NCBI GenBank assembly: GCA_958510875.1 | Contig: OY294067.1 | Location: 275,200,742-275,264,741 of the forward strand | Length of the DNA stretch: 64,000 nt | Origin: Endomychus coccineus | Lineage: Eukaryota > Arthropoda > Insecta > Coleoptera > Endomychidae | Reading direction: 5' to 3' | Shown here: piece by piece, positions 33,321 to 44,556 of the stretch | Numbering within the stretch: the first letter of the stretch is position 1 | How the letters are laid out: each line of letters opens with the position of its first letter | Notes under the pieces: model-generated | What the model was told of the DNA's origin: nothing | The model's input: only the letters and a program-made list of their open reading frames with translations | The model's database searches: none | Program-made: the position numbers and the translations under genes

Positions 33321-34636
33321 GGTACTTATTGAGAAGCAAAATATTGTGAAATGTGTCTCTGGTTTTGGCAATTGTTGGTACCGTTAGAAGCGAATGTGAA
33401 TGTGGTGTCTTCAAGAAAGCAGCTCGTTTACATAAACTCATTGACAGTAATAGATAAACATATGCTTGTCCTCCAAAATCACTTGAATTAGCTTTTTTGG
33501 GACCATGGAATGTATAGTTGAAATATCGGATGATTCAATGAATTGTTTCTCAGAGACTCTGTTGTCGAAATATTGGTTAGAAGATGGAATAGAATGAAGT
33601 TAATTTGATGGTGGTAATGAAATGAAATTAATGATATGATCGATATTACTCTTTTGAAGGTTTGAATAAAATTTAACAACGACGCAATTACTGATTTCAC
33701 GATATAAATGGATTCCAAATCTAGTTAAATATGCATTTAATCATTTGTTTCGTCTAATTGGAACATTCTTCAATATCAGAACGACTTTTAGGGATATTGA
33801 ATGGGTGGAATATACTTCATGAAACCACATTTTATAGCTCTAACACAATCAATAGCGTAGCCAGTAGCCATACAAGAGAAAAGTGGAAAAATTCTAACCG
33901 TGGATTTGAGGGCGGGCGCTACTGATTTAAAGTTCATGCAGTTATAAAAAGTAATAAATATTTATATGAATAGCCCAATTTTCCGTTGTTTGGCCTTCAC
34001 AATCCCCAAGAAGATAAAAGAAAAAGGGAATACAGAAATTAAGAAAGAACCGAAAATAGTATAAGTTGTTCATTTCGACATTACATCATTTCTACATTAC
34101 GGCTACGTATGTAAACTTGAACATTGTTTGCTAACGGAACGCAGAAATAATAAATCTCTAAAGCAAATTCTGTACAAATTTAATTAGTGTCACAGTATTA
34201 TATTACAGTGGGTGTCCCAGATTAGTGGATAATATGTTATCTAATATCTAGGCTAAGTGTATTGTAATAAAATGTAGCCAACAAGACTATCTACCATGTT
34301 ATGCCCTCTATCATTGACGGTGGCAAACTACACTTAAGCATTTGGGAATCTCACCACAAGATGCCTGTACTTACACTATTTACCACGAAACCTTATCTCT
34401 GATAATTACATGCAGGGAACTACATTACCATCCTGATGCAATCAATACCTTTGAGGTCAGAAATATTTCGACGCAATCGTACAAATAAGTGTAAAGAAGA
34501 CAAGATGCCGAAAATACTTAAATATGAGTGCATCTGAGTAAACAAATTAAATAGAGGTGTGAATTAGCTCAGGATTTAACTGTGATACAAGTCTCATAAA
34601 GGTAAATAACACTGAAAATATATAAAAACTTTGAAA
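33321..34636. other. Spacer upstream of the 34.6 kb exon
   Basis: No coding similarity. GTGGGTGTCCCAGATTAGTG at 34,208 resembles the GGGTGTCCC-type termini of the palindromic element at 51,496 and the start at 35,291, so MITE ends may lie here. No promoter can be assigned with confidence. Confidence 0.35.
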
Positions 34637-35109
34637 ATGATGAAAATGACGGAAAAAACAACAATAATAACTTTTAAGAATAATCACAAGTCTATTAATA
34701 GTAATTGTGTCGAGGTCAAAACTTCGATTAAGAAAAAAATCGTAGACAATGACGTAATGAACTTAGATATAAATATAAATAAGCATGGAGACGAACCAAA
34801 GAAAACCCTATTAAACAATGTCAACATATTGACACAAGAGGACGCTGTGAATAAATTTTTGGCGGGAGAAAGCAAAAATGAATTCAATGATGACTTGATG
34901 CTGTCGAGCATCGATCACGACAGCGAAGAAGATATCGAATTCAAATCCGATCATCTGATCTTGGGATGCAACGATTTGGATAAAATCGATTTTATGACCA
35001 CTTGCGAAATGATGGAGGAGGTCCTGGAAAGTACAAAACATCAAGTCTGTGGGAAAACTTCCAATGCGCAATATATTGCCAAAACTCTTAAGAAAAAAAG
35101 CATAAAATG
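34637..35109 (+). CDS. Unrecognised acidic protein, first coding exon
   Basis: An open frame of about 158 codons from ATG at 34,637 (further ATGs at 34,640 and 34,646) to AAAATG|GTGAGTAAT, a consensus 5' splice site at 35,110. The frame would otherwise stop three bases later, which supports a real exon end. The product is Asn/Lys-rich at the N-terminus, then acidic (DDLMLSSIDHDSEEDIEF), then DKIDFMTTCEMMEEVLEST and a basic end, AKTLKKKS. I see no known domain, signal peptide or membrane segment. GC content is higher than in the flanks. The next exon is not identified; it could lie beyond 35.5 kb. It may be an uncharacterised nuclear protein, and a domesticated transposon exon is possible. Confidence 0.5.
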
Positions 35110-36445
35110 GTGAGTAATTTATGTTTTCTTCTCATCACATGTATTAATTTTGTTTCAGAAGTTTTAATACAATTAAAACATCTTCGCATAATAACTTGAA
35201 AAGCTCATTCTTTTTAGTTTACTACAACAGTACTTACTATAAACGGAACAGATATTGACTATTTTCTTTTCTCGCTATACTTAGTACAACGGGTGTCCTA
35301 CTATTTGGGAAAACTATTTGTTGTAAAGCTTTCGGATAAAAATATTCACAATAAAAGTGATCCCGAGAAGTCTGCTTAAAATATTCTCTTTCAAATTTCC
35401 ACAATAGAGGTATTTTTAAATCAAAATCGAAAAATTAAAATATCTTTATAAAATAATTAGAGATGGAACGTGTTCTGGATCGGTTTTGGATTCCTCTATA
35501 AAAACTGTGAAAATTATGTACTTGACATTTCGACCTAACTCTTAAAATAACAGATGGAGGAAGAGGGATTGTGTTAACCGATTCAAGCGAACTGGGCTTT
35601 GTTTTCAACAAATACTCCAGTATTTGTTCAAACCGAATCCGCCAGGTGGCGTTATTTGATTACTTTAGTTATTTATTCAATATTCCATGAAAACTTAAAT
35701 GGAAGACTGAGTTTTTTACTCTTCCATCTTGTTGCTCGTAAAATTTCGTGAAAAATGTCACAAACCATAAATAAGTCGAAATTTTTCATATTTAAGTTAT
35801 GAGCAAAAATACTTTTTTTTTAATTCTCATATTTTTAAACGGTACTAAACTACCTAAAACTGCAAAGCGTCTGGAAATAGCTGCATTTTCAAAACAAAAA
35901 TATACTCTGCCAGCATGCCATATGCTTCAGTAACAGTATAAAACATGTTATCAATTTGTTTATAAAGTTTTTTTAAACAAAATTGCAAAAATCGAATTCC
36001 AATGAATTACTTATTACAAGCGAAAACTAAGGACAACTAAATACTGTTGAGTTTATCGTTTTCCATGGCTTACCTATTATTATTGATCATTATTTCAATT
36101 TATTATTTTATCACAAACGCTGCGACTTCGTGTTAAAGACTTCTGATTTCTTTCCGAATGTTAATTTTCATGATATATTATTACTTTTTTCACTAATTTG
36201 TTACTATTTTACTATCTTATGATGACAATATTTTTTCTTAATTTTAAACCGTTTGATTCAATTTAAAAATTGAGAATAAAAAAAAAGTATTTTCGCTGAT
36301 AACAGTTGAAAAATAAAATGATTTGCGGTAGTTAAAATACGACAAAATGGAGAATGCATTAAGTAGTTTGTTCTGCTATATGGTATCTGAAATATATTAG
36401 TATGTTGTTGGTAAATATTTTTCAAATGCAAAACCGTCAATACCT
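35110..36445. other. Putative intron with MITE-like repeat
   Basis: Starts with the splice donor of the preceding exon. ACGGGTGTCCTACTATTTGG at 35,289 resembles GGGTGTCCC-type MITE termini. The following 600 bp are AT-rich with no coding signal. No acceptor-plus-exon is evident. Confidence 0.35.
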
Positions 36446-36965
36446 AAAAATAAACAAACCCAAACGGTATATAAATTAAATTGTTTAGAATGCAGGAATC
36501 TTTACAAAAAAGAATATTTGGTCATAAGTATTGTACTAAAACCAAGAACTTATAAAATCCCACTGCCATTGCTAAACATTGTTTTGATTTTTTTTCTGTA
36601 CTTCAACTAGAAGAGGGGGAAACCTATAATGTTCGAATATGTGAACCAACGGTGGAATGTTGGGAGAGGAAATAGGCATTCGAAATTTTCTTGAAGGTTT
36701 GGAGGTTATAGGCATAGGGAAAGACTTCACTTTAATAGACAATATCGTCAGTGATTGTCTGGTTATAAAAATGCTATAATTTTAGCTAATGAAACCAATT
36801 ATTTGAAAGATCTATATCCTTGAGATGATTCACATAAAACGTGACGCTAATTCTGTAAATCATAGAACTGATGTACAATCATAGAACTGATTTACAATCA
36901 TTGAGTCAAATTTATACAAATTTGATTAATGAAACGCTTTACATATTTCTTTAAAATGTAAAAAC
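36446..36965 (+). pseudogene. PLE-A GIY-YIG remnant with nested LINE tail
   Basis: 36,450-36,545 (AAACAAACCCAAACGGTATA, then AATATTTGG) aligns with the GIY-YIG start at 32,990-33,080. 36,795-36,960 aligns with the PLE-A C-terminal tail (GAGATGATTCACAT, TAAATCATAGAACTGATG). The two are separated by a minus-strand LINE tail (36,605-36,745), so the LINE fragment inserted into an older PLE. A 24-bp segment around ACAATCATAGAACTGAT is tandemly duplicated at about 36,866-36,900. Confidence 0.65.
36605..36745 (-). mobile_element. LINE-1w 3' end fragment (nested in PLE-A)
   Basis: On the minus strand it gives TCTTTCCCTATGCCTATAAC, then CCTCCAAACCTTCAAGAAAA and TTCGAACATTATAGG, nearly the same as the tail at 7,795-7,905. 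It is truncated to about 140 bp. Confidence 0.75.
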
Positions 36966-38089
36966 ATTTTTGTTTATGTAGAAAGCTGCTACAATAAATC
37001 AGTAATACTGGTACAGCAAGGATTTTTTCTATCGTAGATCTATTTGATATTGTACCTATTTGGCCCGAAGGGATTCTTGTCCTCAGGTCAGGCTTAGTCA
37101 TATCTTTTTGCCTATTCCTTGAGATATGACTTCTGCAACTGTAGAAGTATTATTTTGTATTTTCAATTTTTAGTTGAAATAAATGCAATAAAGACGCTCT
37201 GTGCTTAGTGAGATTAATTTAAGGAATCCCGCGCTTTAGTGACGTGAATTAACTTTCAAACGCCTGAAAAAAATTAATATCTGATGATCGTATTTTAGAT
37301 TTTAGAACATGCAGAACTTTTTACGAGAATTAATAATAAAAAAGTTTTCCATATGGTTCCAACTTAGTGAGACATACTGTACATAAGTAATGTTATCATT
37401 CGCGTTCAATGGAGAATTAATTGAACTGCTTTCCAAAATAATAATCATTAGTTATGTTTTATTAATCAATTTAAATATTATCAAATTTGCCGTACTCACT
37501 TTTAATAGCTCCATTCACAACCATCAATTCAAACCGAACTAATTTCCAAATTATTTGTTGAATAAGTTTTGTTTTAATAAATTTTATTAAACTTTGATTT
37601 TACTAATGCTGTTTCTCTCAAATTACATTTAACCCACCTCAAACAAGAATCCTCAGGGCTACGTCACGCCTCTGGCCCCCAAACCAATCTTCATTTGAAA
37701 TCATTCACCTCTGCCAGAAAATTGGCACGTGGCAATATTCCATTTTGAACTAATGAAACGCAAAATTACTTCTAGTATTGAAGTTTTGATTGCAATTTCG
37801 AATCTTATATTAGATTTTCAGAATATAAAAAATTCAACAGAGTACCTAGTTGTGTTTCATTTGTTTAAAAGTCATAGCGTTACAGGTTACAGACCTAATA
37901 ATGAAAATTTATAATTTCACTAAGCCGTGCCCCTGTCAGTATTACTTTATATGCCTCTTACGTCACAGCGGTTCACAATACAAGGGTAAATGCCAGAGGG
38001 TGGCTATCGTACGGCATCTGTCAATAGGCACCAGTTTCTAACATTTATATACTCGTCGTTAGGGGTTAAAATCCTTTGATTATAAATTT
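36966..38089. other. Spacer upstream of THAP gene
   Basis: AT-rich with a GC-richer patch (37,620-37,690, CCTCAGGGCTACGTCACGCC). No gene recognised. Confidence 0.35.
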
Positions 38090-38317
38090 AGGGGATGCAA
38101 TGCACTCGTTGCATCTCTAGGCAGTTTCAATCGTGCACAGTGCTTGTTGCAAACGTTTTCGTGTTGTGTTAGTAGGTACCCATTAGTTTTATTTCAATTA
38201 AACACGTATTTCCAGTAGCGTCAATCTACTGTACGACCTTGTATTTAGTGTAATCGAAAACAATTGAAAACGATACATTTTGTGTAATTGGCGTGGCCCT
38301 TTAACGCGTCTAAAAGG
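38090..38317 (+). promoter_or_regulatory. Probable 5' UTR/promoter of THAP gene
   Basis: About 230 bp before the THAP start are less AT-rich than the surroundings and free of repeats. CATCTCTAGGCAGTTTC and TCGTGCACAGTGCTTG near 38,115-38,145 include initiator-like TCAGT/CAGTG words. There is no TATA box at a convincing distance. Assigned mainly from position. Confidence 0.3.
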
Positions 38318-39489
38318 ATGCCACACTGTTTCGTTACGAATTGTAGCAACTATTATGGGAAAACTCGAGGTAACTCTAAGATCATCTACCACATGCTTCC
38401 CTCGTCAAATTTGGCGATAAAGTGGATAGAATTGTGCGGTTACAAAAGAAACTCGAAAGCGCCATCGCATGCGAGAGTTTGTAGCGCACATTTCTCTCCG
38501 AATGCGTACCAGCGTGATTTACAACACGAATTACTAGGATTGCCCTTGCGGAAGAAATTGAAGCCTGACGCTTTGCCAGATCAACATCTACCGAAACAGA
38601 AACAAACGAACACGGACATAGCCAATCAAAAAAAGCAAATTTTGGTTCCTAAAAGTAACGCTCAATCTATAAAAGAAAACAAAAACGCAAAGTTAATCTT
38701 GAATAAGAGGACAGATAACTCCAAGAGAATTAATGGAGATACATTGAATAAATCATCGAATGGCGTGTTAAGGAATGATTATCTCGATAAAAAAGTTAAA
38801 GAAAATATCGTTTTCTCTAAGCATTCAATTAGACTGAGAGACAAAGGTCATAGTAATTTGGTCAAAGTACCGAATAATAGAAGAAATAAAACTGTAGTAC
38901 TTGATACTAGCGCCAATAATATTCAACAATATAACAGAAAAAAGGAGAAACGAGAATCCATAAAAGGACGGATTTCATCCATAACAATTTTATCCCAATC
39001 GAAAAGAAGCAATCCACTTGTGAAGGAAGATAATTCTAAGAATTCACTTGATAGTAAAATCCCCTTTGAACAAAAAAAGTGTGCCGTTGCTTCTGAATGT
39101 AACCTAGAAACTTATGATGCATCTTCTAAAATTACTACAAAATTGGATGAAGAAGCTCAATCGAAAATTAAGGAAGAATTCAATGAGGAAGAAGATATTG
39201 AATATAGAAATTGCAATAAACTTAATCGGTTAACCAAGTTGCCTATGCGCTCCAGTATTAGAATAGCTAAGAAGAAATCGATAGAATCTCTGAGCGATTC
39301 GTTCACAACTAAAATCAACGATAAGACGAGGAAAACTGATAGGGTAGAAAGTTTTGCAGATAAACTGAAATTCATGGCTAAACTCCAGTTAAAGTTCGAA
39401 CGTAGTGAAAATGTGGTTACATTACCAACGTTTGACATGATGATCTCAATGAAAAGGGCTGTTAGCAACTTTATTACTAATAATGTAAG
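38318..39489 (+). CDS. THAP-domain protein, first coding exon
   Basis: ATG at 38,318 in a good context (AAAGGATGCC) opens a THAP zinc finger. C4-x4-C9 lies in MPHCFVTNC, the conserved Trp in KWIELCG, and C-x2-H in RVCSAHFSP near residues 57-62. A DALPDQHLP stretch follows, replacing the usual AVPTIF. THAP fingers bind DNA and are found in host regulators and P-element-type transposases. After about residue 95 the protein is Lys/Asn/Ser-rich and basic, with no recognised domain. The exon probably ends at 39,489 (AATGTAAG|GTAAGG); an in-frame TAA follows at once, so splicing would extend the protein. Its finger and the YQRDLQHELLGLP segment are paralogous to the exon at 62,646. A start 10 codons upstream (38,288) would be non-ATG, so I chose 38,318. 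Confidence 0.82.
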
Positions 39490-39522
39490 GTAAGGACTTA
39501 GCAACATAGATTTCTTCCACTC

Positions 39523-39856
39523 AGGGCCGTATTAACACACCTTAAGGGGGCCCCAAGCAATTGAAATTTCGGCTCCTTCATATATATATTTTGCAATATA
39601 TTCTAGTAGGTTTGCCACTATGCCTCTATTCACCAATATACATTACAATAACCAAAAATTCATATCGATATGTAAAAAGTTAGAAACAGAAGTACGTTTG
39701 AATGCCTTTATTTTCTGTTTTAATATGTCCTGATATTTGTCAACAATGTCATCGCCAGGGGGAAGAGTTTGGGTGGTTCGACCAAGTAAATATGAGATTT
39801 TAATCCCACAAATCAACCCCCCTACACCCCCTATTTTTTTTCTGTCTACGGTCTTG
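39523..39856. mobile_element. Possible hAT-like non-autonomous element
   Basis: Begins CAGGGCCGTATTAAC, the style of many hAT ends, and closes with CTACGGTCTTG, an imperfect inverse (CAGGGCCGTA versus CAAGACCGTA). GGGGGCCCC lies near the left end. I cannot find an 8-bp target duplication, so the right end is uncertain. It would lie in the first intron of the THAP gene. Confidence 0.35.
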
Positions 39857-40414
39857 TGTGCCAATATATATTAAACTCTTCAATACCTGAATTATAACAG
39901 GGTACAATCAATATCGTGAATTTAAAAATGATGGAATCAATATATTGTTTAATAATCATACAAAATTCAATCGATGAAATTCTATTATAAATGAATTTCA
40001 AAAATAAGTTTAATAATAGGTCGTAATAATAAAACTGATTAAAATCATTCAAAAGATCATTCGTCTTCTACATCGTGGCAGCAATTTGACAGATAATTTT
40101 ATTAATACCTTCAAAGATAAATCAAATAGTTGCACCAGGAAATTCAAATGTAATCGCTTATTGATAAGAAGAGATTTGTTACATAGTAAAGTTCAAAATA
40201 ATCAACATAATGAAATCCTTCATAATGAGTATAAAATAATAAGGAATGAGGTGACAAATAAAATGAATAAAGAAAAAATTCAATAACAGAATAACAGAAA
40301 CAATATTATGAACGGTAATAGTAACTCAAGGAGTCTGTGAAATACTAGTAAAGAAATATATAATAATAAAGCATAAAATTGTGAAATCCAAATAAAATGG
40401 AGATGGTCTTAAAC

Positions 40415-40424
40415 ATTGATGCAT
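40415..40424. repeat. Target-site duplication, left copy
   Basis: ATTGATGCAT here against ATTGATGGCAT at 40,516-40,526, the left copy lacking one G. Removing the 91-bp insert and one copy restores a continuous LINE reading (…HIDGIEGDKK…). Confidence 0.75.
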
Positions 40425-40464
40425 CTTCTGATGATGGTCGTGAGCCCGAAACGTACGTAAAGAC
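40425..40464 (+). ncRNA. Hammerhead ribozyme motif (5' truncated stem I)
   Basis: CTGATGA, then GGTC-GTGA-GCCC (one stem II mismatch against GACC), GAAACGTACGTA and AAGAC. Stem I keeps only CTT of GTCTT. The core boxes are intact; activity is doubtful because of stem damage. Confidence 0.75.
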
Positions 40465-40515
40465 AAAAATAATTAGCATATGTGTTAGTGTGAGTTTCCC
40501 GAGAATTTATATATA
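40425..40515 (+). mobile_element. 91-bp solo hammerhead insertion
   Basis: The insert starts at CTTCTGATGA, inside stem I of a PLE-A hammerhead, and runs through the ribozyme (to 40,464), the TGTGTTAGTGTGAG segment and TCCCGAGAATTTATATATA. It contains nothing else and sits in a LINE ORF between 10/11-bp direct repeats. It is the shortest independently inserted PLE-A derived unit I see. It may be a heavily 5'-truncated PLE copy or a ribozyme-sized RNA that was reverse transcribed. Confidence 0.78.
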
Positions 40516-41061
40516 ATTGATGGCATTGAAGGTGACAAAAAAATAGCTGATACATTCAATAGCTTTTTAACTGGCATCGGTAAAAACGTCACAGAAAAAA
40601 TAAAACTTGATAGGAAAATGAAATTTGACACAAAGCGACAAAATATATCCTTTTACCTACATCCAACGTATCCACAAGAGGTACAACATTTTATCATACG
40701 ATTGAAAAGAAACAAATGTCCTGGCATAAACGGTATCACATCAAAAACATTAAAATTTGTACCGGAGGAAATTTCTCATATGTTATCCATCATCATAAAT
40801 AAAAGTTTTGCAAAAGGAGAATTTCCAACAGCCTTTAAAACCTGTGTTTTGAAACAACTTTTTGAAAGACTGGACTAGTTAGATATTAATAATTTTAAGC
40901 CAATCTCTTTATTAACAAATTTTGCTAAGGTATATGAACAAATTCTAAATAAAAGGTTCATACAATTTTTAAACAAATATAATATCTTATCTCCTAAACA
41001 ATATGATTGTAACACACAGGATGCATTGGCAAACCAGAGCAAATTAATATACAGAATGTCC

Positions 41062-41597
41062 GGAAATGGCGTGTACAACGGAAGACCACAAGTTCCTTGG
41101 CCGTATATATGATTATTTAACTTAACTTACCCATATACAAAGTTGCTTAGTTTGGACGCTAGAGGGCTTCAAAAATGGTTAGTTTATTTAAATTTTTCCA
41201 AATAAGTCGAATAATCTTTATTAGATCTTATTCATTTTTTATCCACGCGTTTGTACCTGCAAATTACAGCTTTCTATGGAAGAAACCCTAATTTCTAAAA
41301 TTGCAGGGTGTTTAAAAACTTGGTGACAATAAATTATCCACCCATATGTTTTGTAATCCCCTAAATAATCACTACCAATTTTCTGGATAGTTACTTTTAT
41401 TTGGAATCTATTAACTCTCTTAACTCTTCTAAATCCTTACAAGCCTGAATCAGTAATTGTAACTTAACACAAATCTGTTAAGTTGGCTATGACTTCACCT
41501 AATGGAAGTGTAATGAACAATTAATTACCTAATGTTACAACAAATGTTCAAAATGGCCACCATTTACAAGAATAAATAACTGAGATAGTGATTTTCA
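41062..41597. other. Unclassified insertion in LINE
   Basis: About 535 bp with no LINE similarity, between LINE RT blocks at 41,061 and 41,598. It contains ATTGCAGGGTGTTTAAAAAC near 41,300. No TIR or ORF found. Confidence 0.35.
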
Positions 41598-42560
41598 TGA
41601 GTTGGAGTATGGCGTACCGCAGGGTACAGCGCTCGGACCAAACTTTTCACGATGTACATAAATAATCTGTTTCATATTCCAACAAGTAGTAATATAATAG
41701 GTTACGCAGACGATACAGCTTCATTCTACTCTGCACTATCATGGAATCATTTGAAAGTTCTAATGGAAACAGACTTCATACAAATAAAAAAATTCTAGGA
41801 TATTAATCTCGCAATTTCGATTCTCTCAATATTACTATGAGTTTAAAATATTACCTTCGATTGAAGTCACTTATCTGGGGATTAGAATGGATAAAAATCT
41901 ACGCTGGAACTCTCACGTAAATTATGTAACCCATAAAGTAAGGAAATTATCAATTTTTGACTACACATCTTATTAGAATTATATATCACTGACTAGTTGC
42001 TCCTCTCTTGTGTTATGGTATAATTGCATGGGGTGGTGCTCTTAATAATATTCATTTAAATAAACTACAATTCATACAAAAGAGATTTATAAGAATATGC
42101 TTACAAAAACGAAATGCCTACCAAGTAACAAACTGTTTCATGAAAGCCGAACTATGGATTTAGAAACCTTGTTCTATTATGATATAGCAGGTAGACAAAT
42201 GAAGGAATTTAAAAAATATCCCGATCATAGGCTACAAGTTATTTCTAAAGAACATAAATGTAAGAAAGAAGTATTACAGTGCAACTTGGAACATACGTGG
42301 GACGTGGATATTACTTGAATATTACTTTACGCACATGTTTCTCTCTTTCCAAAATTGCCTAATTGAAAATTCATATAAAACTCTTTACTATAAGAAAATT
42401 ATAATTAGTTGATGAATTCCTAAATTGTGTATATTTATATATTATGTATTTCCACACAGGATCCATCTCAGTTTCACATGGAATTGTCATATATTTATTA
42501 TATTATTATACACTATATTATTGTCTCTAAGATATTATATTATTTTCTCATTTCCGCACT
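41598..42560 (+). pseudogene. LINE RT (second part), C-terminus and 3' UTR
   Basis: EYGVPQGTALGP (motif B) at 41,603, then GYADDTASFYSAL (motif C, YADD intact) at 41,700. LGIRMDKNLRWNSHVNYV-like sequence is near 41,880 and PLLCYGIIAWGGALNNI-like near 42,000. The frame 42,097-42,318 reads CLPSNKLFHESRTMDLETLFYYD. The 3' UTR (42,420-42,560) shares ATTATGTATTTCCACACA and TATTATACACTATATT with 42,975-43,090, so a second copy of the same LINE tail follows. Many stops; inactive. Confidence 0.75.
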
Positions 42561-42679
42561 TTTGAGATACGATATATTTTAACAAATCATCAGTCTGTCT
42601 CGATACAAAGTAAATACAACGAGTTGAAGTTTCCTTTATATAATTGGTGAACATTAGCGCTGGAAAAATTGTAGATCTC

Positions 42680-43229
42680 TACAATTATTAAACAAATATA
42701 ATACACACAGGATGCATTGGCAAACCATAGCAATCAATATATAACTCTTTACATAAAAAAAATAAAAGGCTTGGTAATATTTGTCGACCTTACTAAACCT
42801 TTTGACTCAATAAGCCTTGGACTACAATTTTCGTAGATAACATTATTTGATATCTTCTATGATAACCGATATAATCGAACTTCTACACACTAATGCAGGA
42901 ATGCCGCACCTTGTATAGTAGTATTGTACTATAAATATTTCTAACATTTTTCTGTATTTGTAGATTCTAGTTATATATTATGTATTTCCACACACATATT
43001 GTCATATCTTTATTATATTATTATTATACACTATATTGTTGTCTCATAGATATTGTTATAATTATTATTATTATTATTATCTTCTTTCTGCACTATTGAG
43101 CTACGATATCTTTTACCAAATCATCAAACAATATGGTTTTACAGAAAAACGCACAGGATGCACGGGCAATCCAGAGTAAATTAATATATAACTCTAGATA
43201 AAAAAGTAAAATTCTTGGTGATATTTGTC
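42680..43229 (+). mobile_element. Tandem fragments of the same LINE
   Basis: Two pieces share GCATTGGCAAACC/GCACGGGCAATCC, TATATAACTCT and GTAATATTTGTCGAC/GTGATATTTGTCGAC (RT word LVIFVDLTKPFDS). They start at about 42,705 and 43,150. Between them lies a LINE 3' UTR copy (42,970-43,115). The second piece is cut at 43,229, where a (TCA)n and the satellite region begin. Confidence 0.6.
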
Positions 43230-43485
43230 GACGTTCATCATCATCATCATTTGGCCCTTAGGCCACTTAGTTCGGCCATTGTGTGCCCCTTAGTCAGAAG
43301 CCTCAAATTCAACTCAAATTAATCTAAATTTCTAAATTAAACAATTAAGAAAACGTGAACGTTAAAAAAACCTAACATACCTGTATTAAATAAATTTCTA
43401 CAATACTTATTTTGCCTAGCGAAAATATCTCTTTTGAGTCGAACTCCAAAATCACCGTACTCCATTCAATAGTTCAACCATTGGA
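43230..43485. other. (TCA)n and left flank of satellite
   Basis: A short (ATC)n run at 43,236-43,251, then CTTAGGCCACTTAGTTCGGCC and AT-rich sequence with no repeat partner in the window. It probably belongs to the element that carries the satellite. Confidence 0.35.
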
Positions 43486-44556
43486 TCTAACCTAGTGTTT
43501 CCCAAAAATATATAAACATTTTACAAACTAACCTGCGATAACGTTACCGCTGGACTTTCCTGCGCATGTGTATAAAGGCTAGCGATAATCAAACAATTAC
43601 AAAAACCTACCTTCAAATAACCTATCAGTACTAACCTAATGTAGTGTTTCCCAAAAATATATGAAAATTTAACAAACTAACCTGTGATAACGTTGCGGCC
43701 TGGATTTTCCTGCGCATCTGTATAAGGGTCAGGAAAATCTAACGATCACAAAAACCTACCTTCAAATAACCTACGAGTACTAACCTAACCTATTGTTTGC
43801 CAAAAATATATAAAAATTTTGCAAACTAACCTGCGATAACGTTGCCGCTTGGATTGTCCTGCGCATGTGTGAAAGGGCCACAAAAATCTAACAATTACAA
43901 AAATTTACCTTCAAATAACCTACCAGTACTAACCTTACCTACTGTTTGCCAAAAATATATAAAAATTTAGCAAACTAACCTGCGATAATGTTGCCGCTTG
44001 GATTTTCCTGCGCATGTGTATAAGGGTCACAAAAAACTAACAATTACAAAAATCTACCTTCAAATAACCTACCAGTGCTAACCTAACCTACTGTTTCCCA
44101 AAAATATATAAAAATTCAGCAAACTAACCTGCGATAACGTTGCCGCTTGTACTTTCCTGCGCTTGTGTATAAGGGCCACAAAAAACTAACAATTACAAAA
44201 ATCTACCTTCAAATAACCTACCAGTGCTAACCTAACCTACTGTTTCCCAAAAATATATAAAAATTCAGCAAACTAACCTGCGATAACGTTGCCGCTTGGA
44301 TTTTCCTGCGCATGTGTATAAGGGTCACAAAAAACTAACAATTACAAAAATCTACCTTCAAATAACCTACCAGTGCTAACCTAACCTACTGTTTCCCAAA
44401 AATATATAAAAATTCAGCAAACTAACCTGCGATAACGTTGCCGCTTGTACTTTCCTGCGCTTGTGTATAAGGGCCACAAAAATCTTACAATTACAAAATC
44501 TACCTACAAATAACCTACCAGTACTAACCTAACCTACTGTTTTCCAAAAATTTAGC
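43486..44556. repeat. 149-bp satellite array, seven units
   Basis: The marker CCTG(C/T)GATAA occurs at 43,532, 43,681, 43,830, 43,979, 44,128, 44,277 and 44,426, each exactly 149 bp apart. Units share AACGTTGCCGC, TTCCTGCGC, AAATAACCTACCAGT and TAACCTAACCTACTG words. Two variants alternate in the last four units (CGCATGTG with GGGTCAC, and CGCTTGTG with GGGCCAC), implying a recent 298-bp duplication. There is no open reading frame through the array. The last unit is followed by a truncated copy ending near 44,556. Confidence 0.95.

Larger units (their letters stand above)
40080..41061 (+). pseudogene. LINE linker and RT (first part)
   Basis: 40,086-40,286 holds a linker (LIRRDLLHSKVQNNQ). 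After the ribozyme insertion, 40,527 onward continues KKIADTFNSFLTGIGKN, then RLKRNKCPGINGITSKTLKF (G-x-D/N-G-I block) and LDINNFKPISLLTNFAKVYEQI (N-x-R/K-P-I-S-L-L block). 40,980-41,060 gives LSPKQYDCNTQDALANQSKLIY, the QYGF region. A TAG interrupts at 40,876. It is broken at 41,062 by unrelated sequence, and RT motif B resumes at 41,600. Confidence 0.8.

Noticed and set aside
43486..44556. Regular repeats suggestive of a CRISPR array
   Set aside because: The whole 149-bp unit is conserved with no unique spacers, and the context is eukaryotic. It is a satellite.
43486..44556. CCTAACCT words as telomeric repeat
   Set aside because: Only one to two units per 149 bp with no (CCTAA)n run; not telomere DNA.
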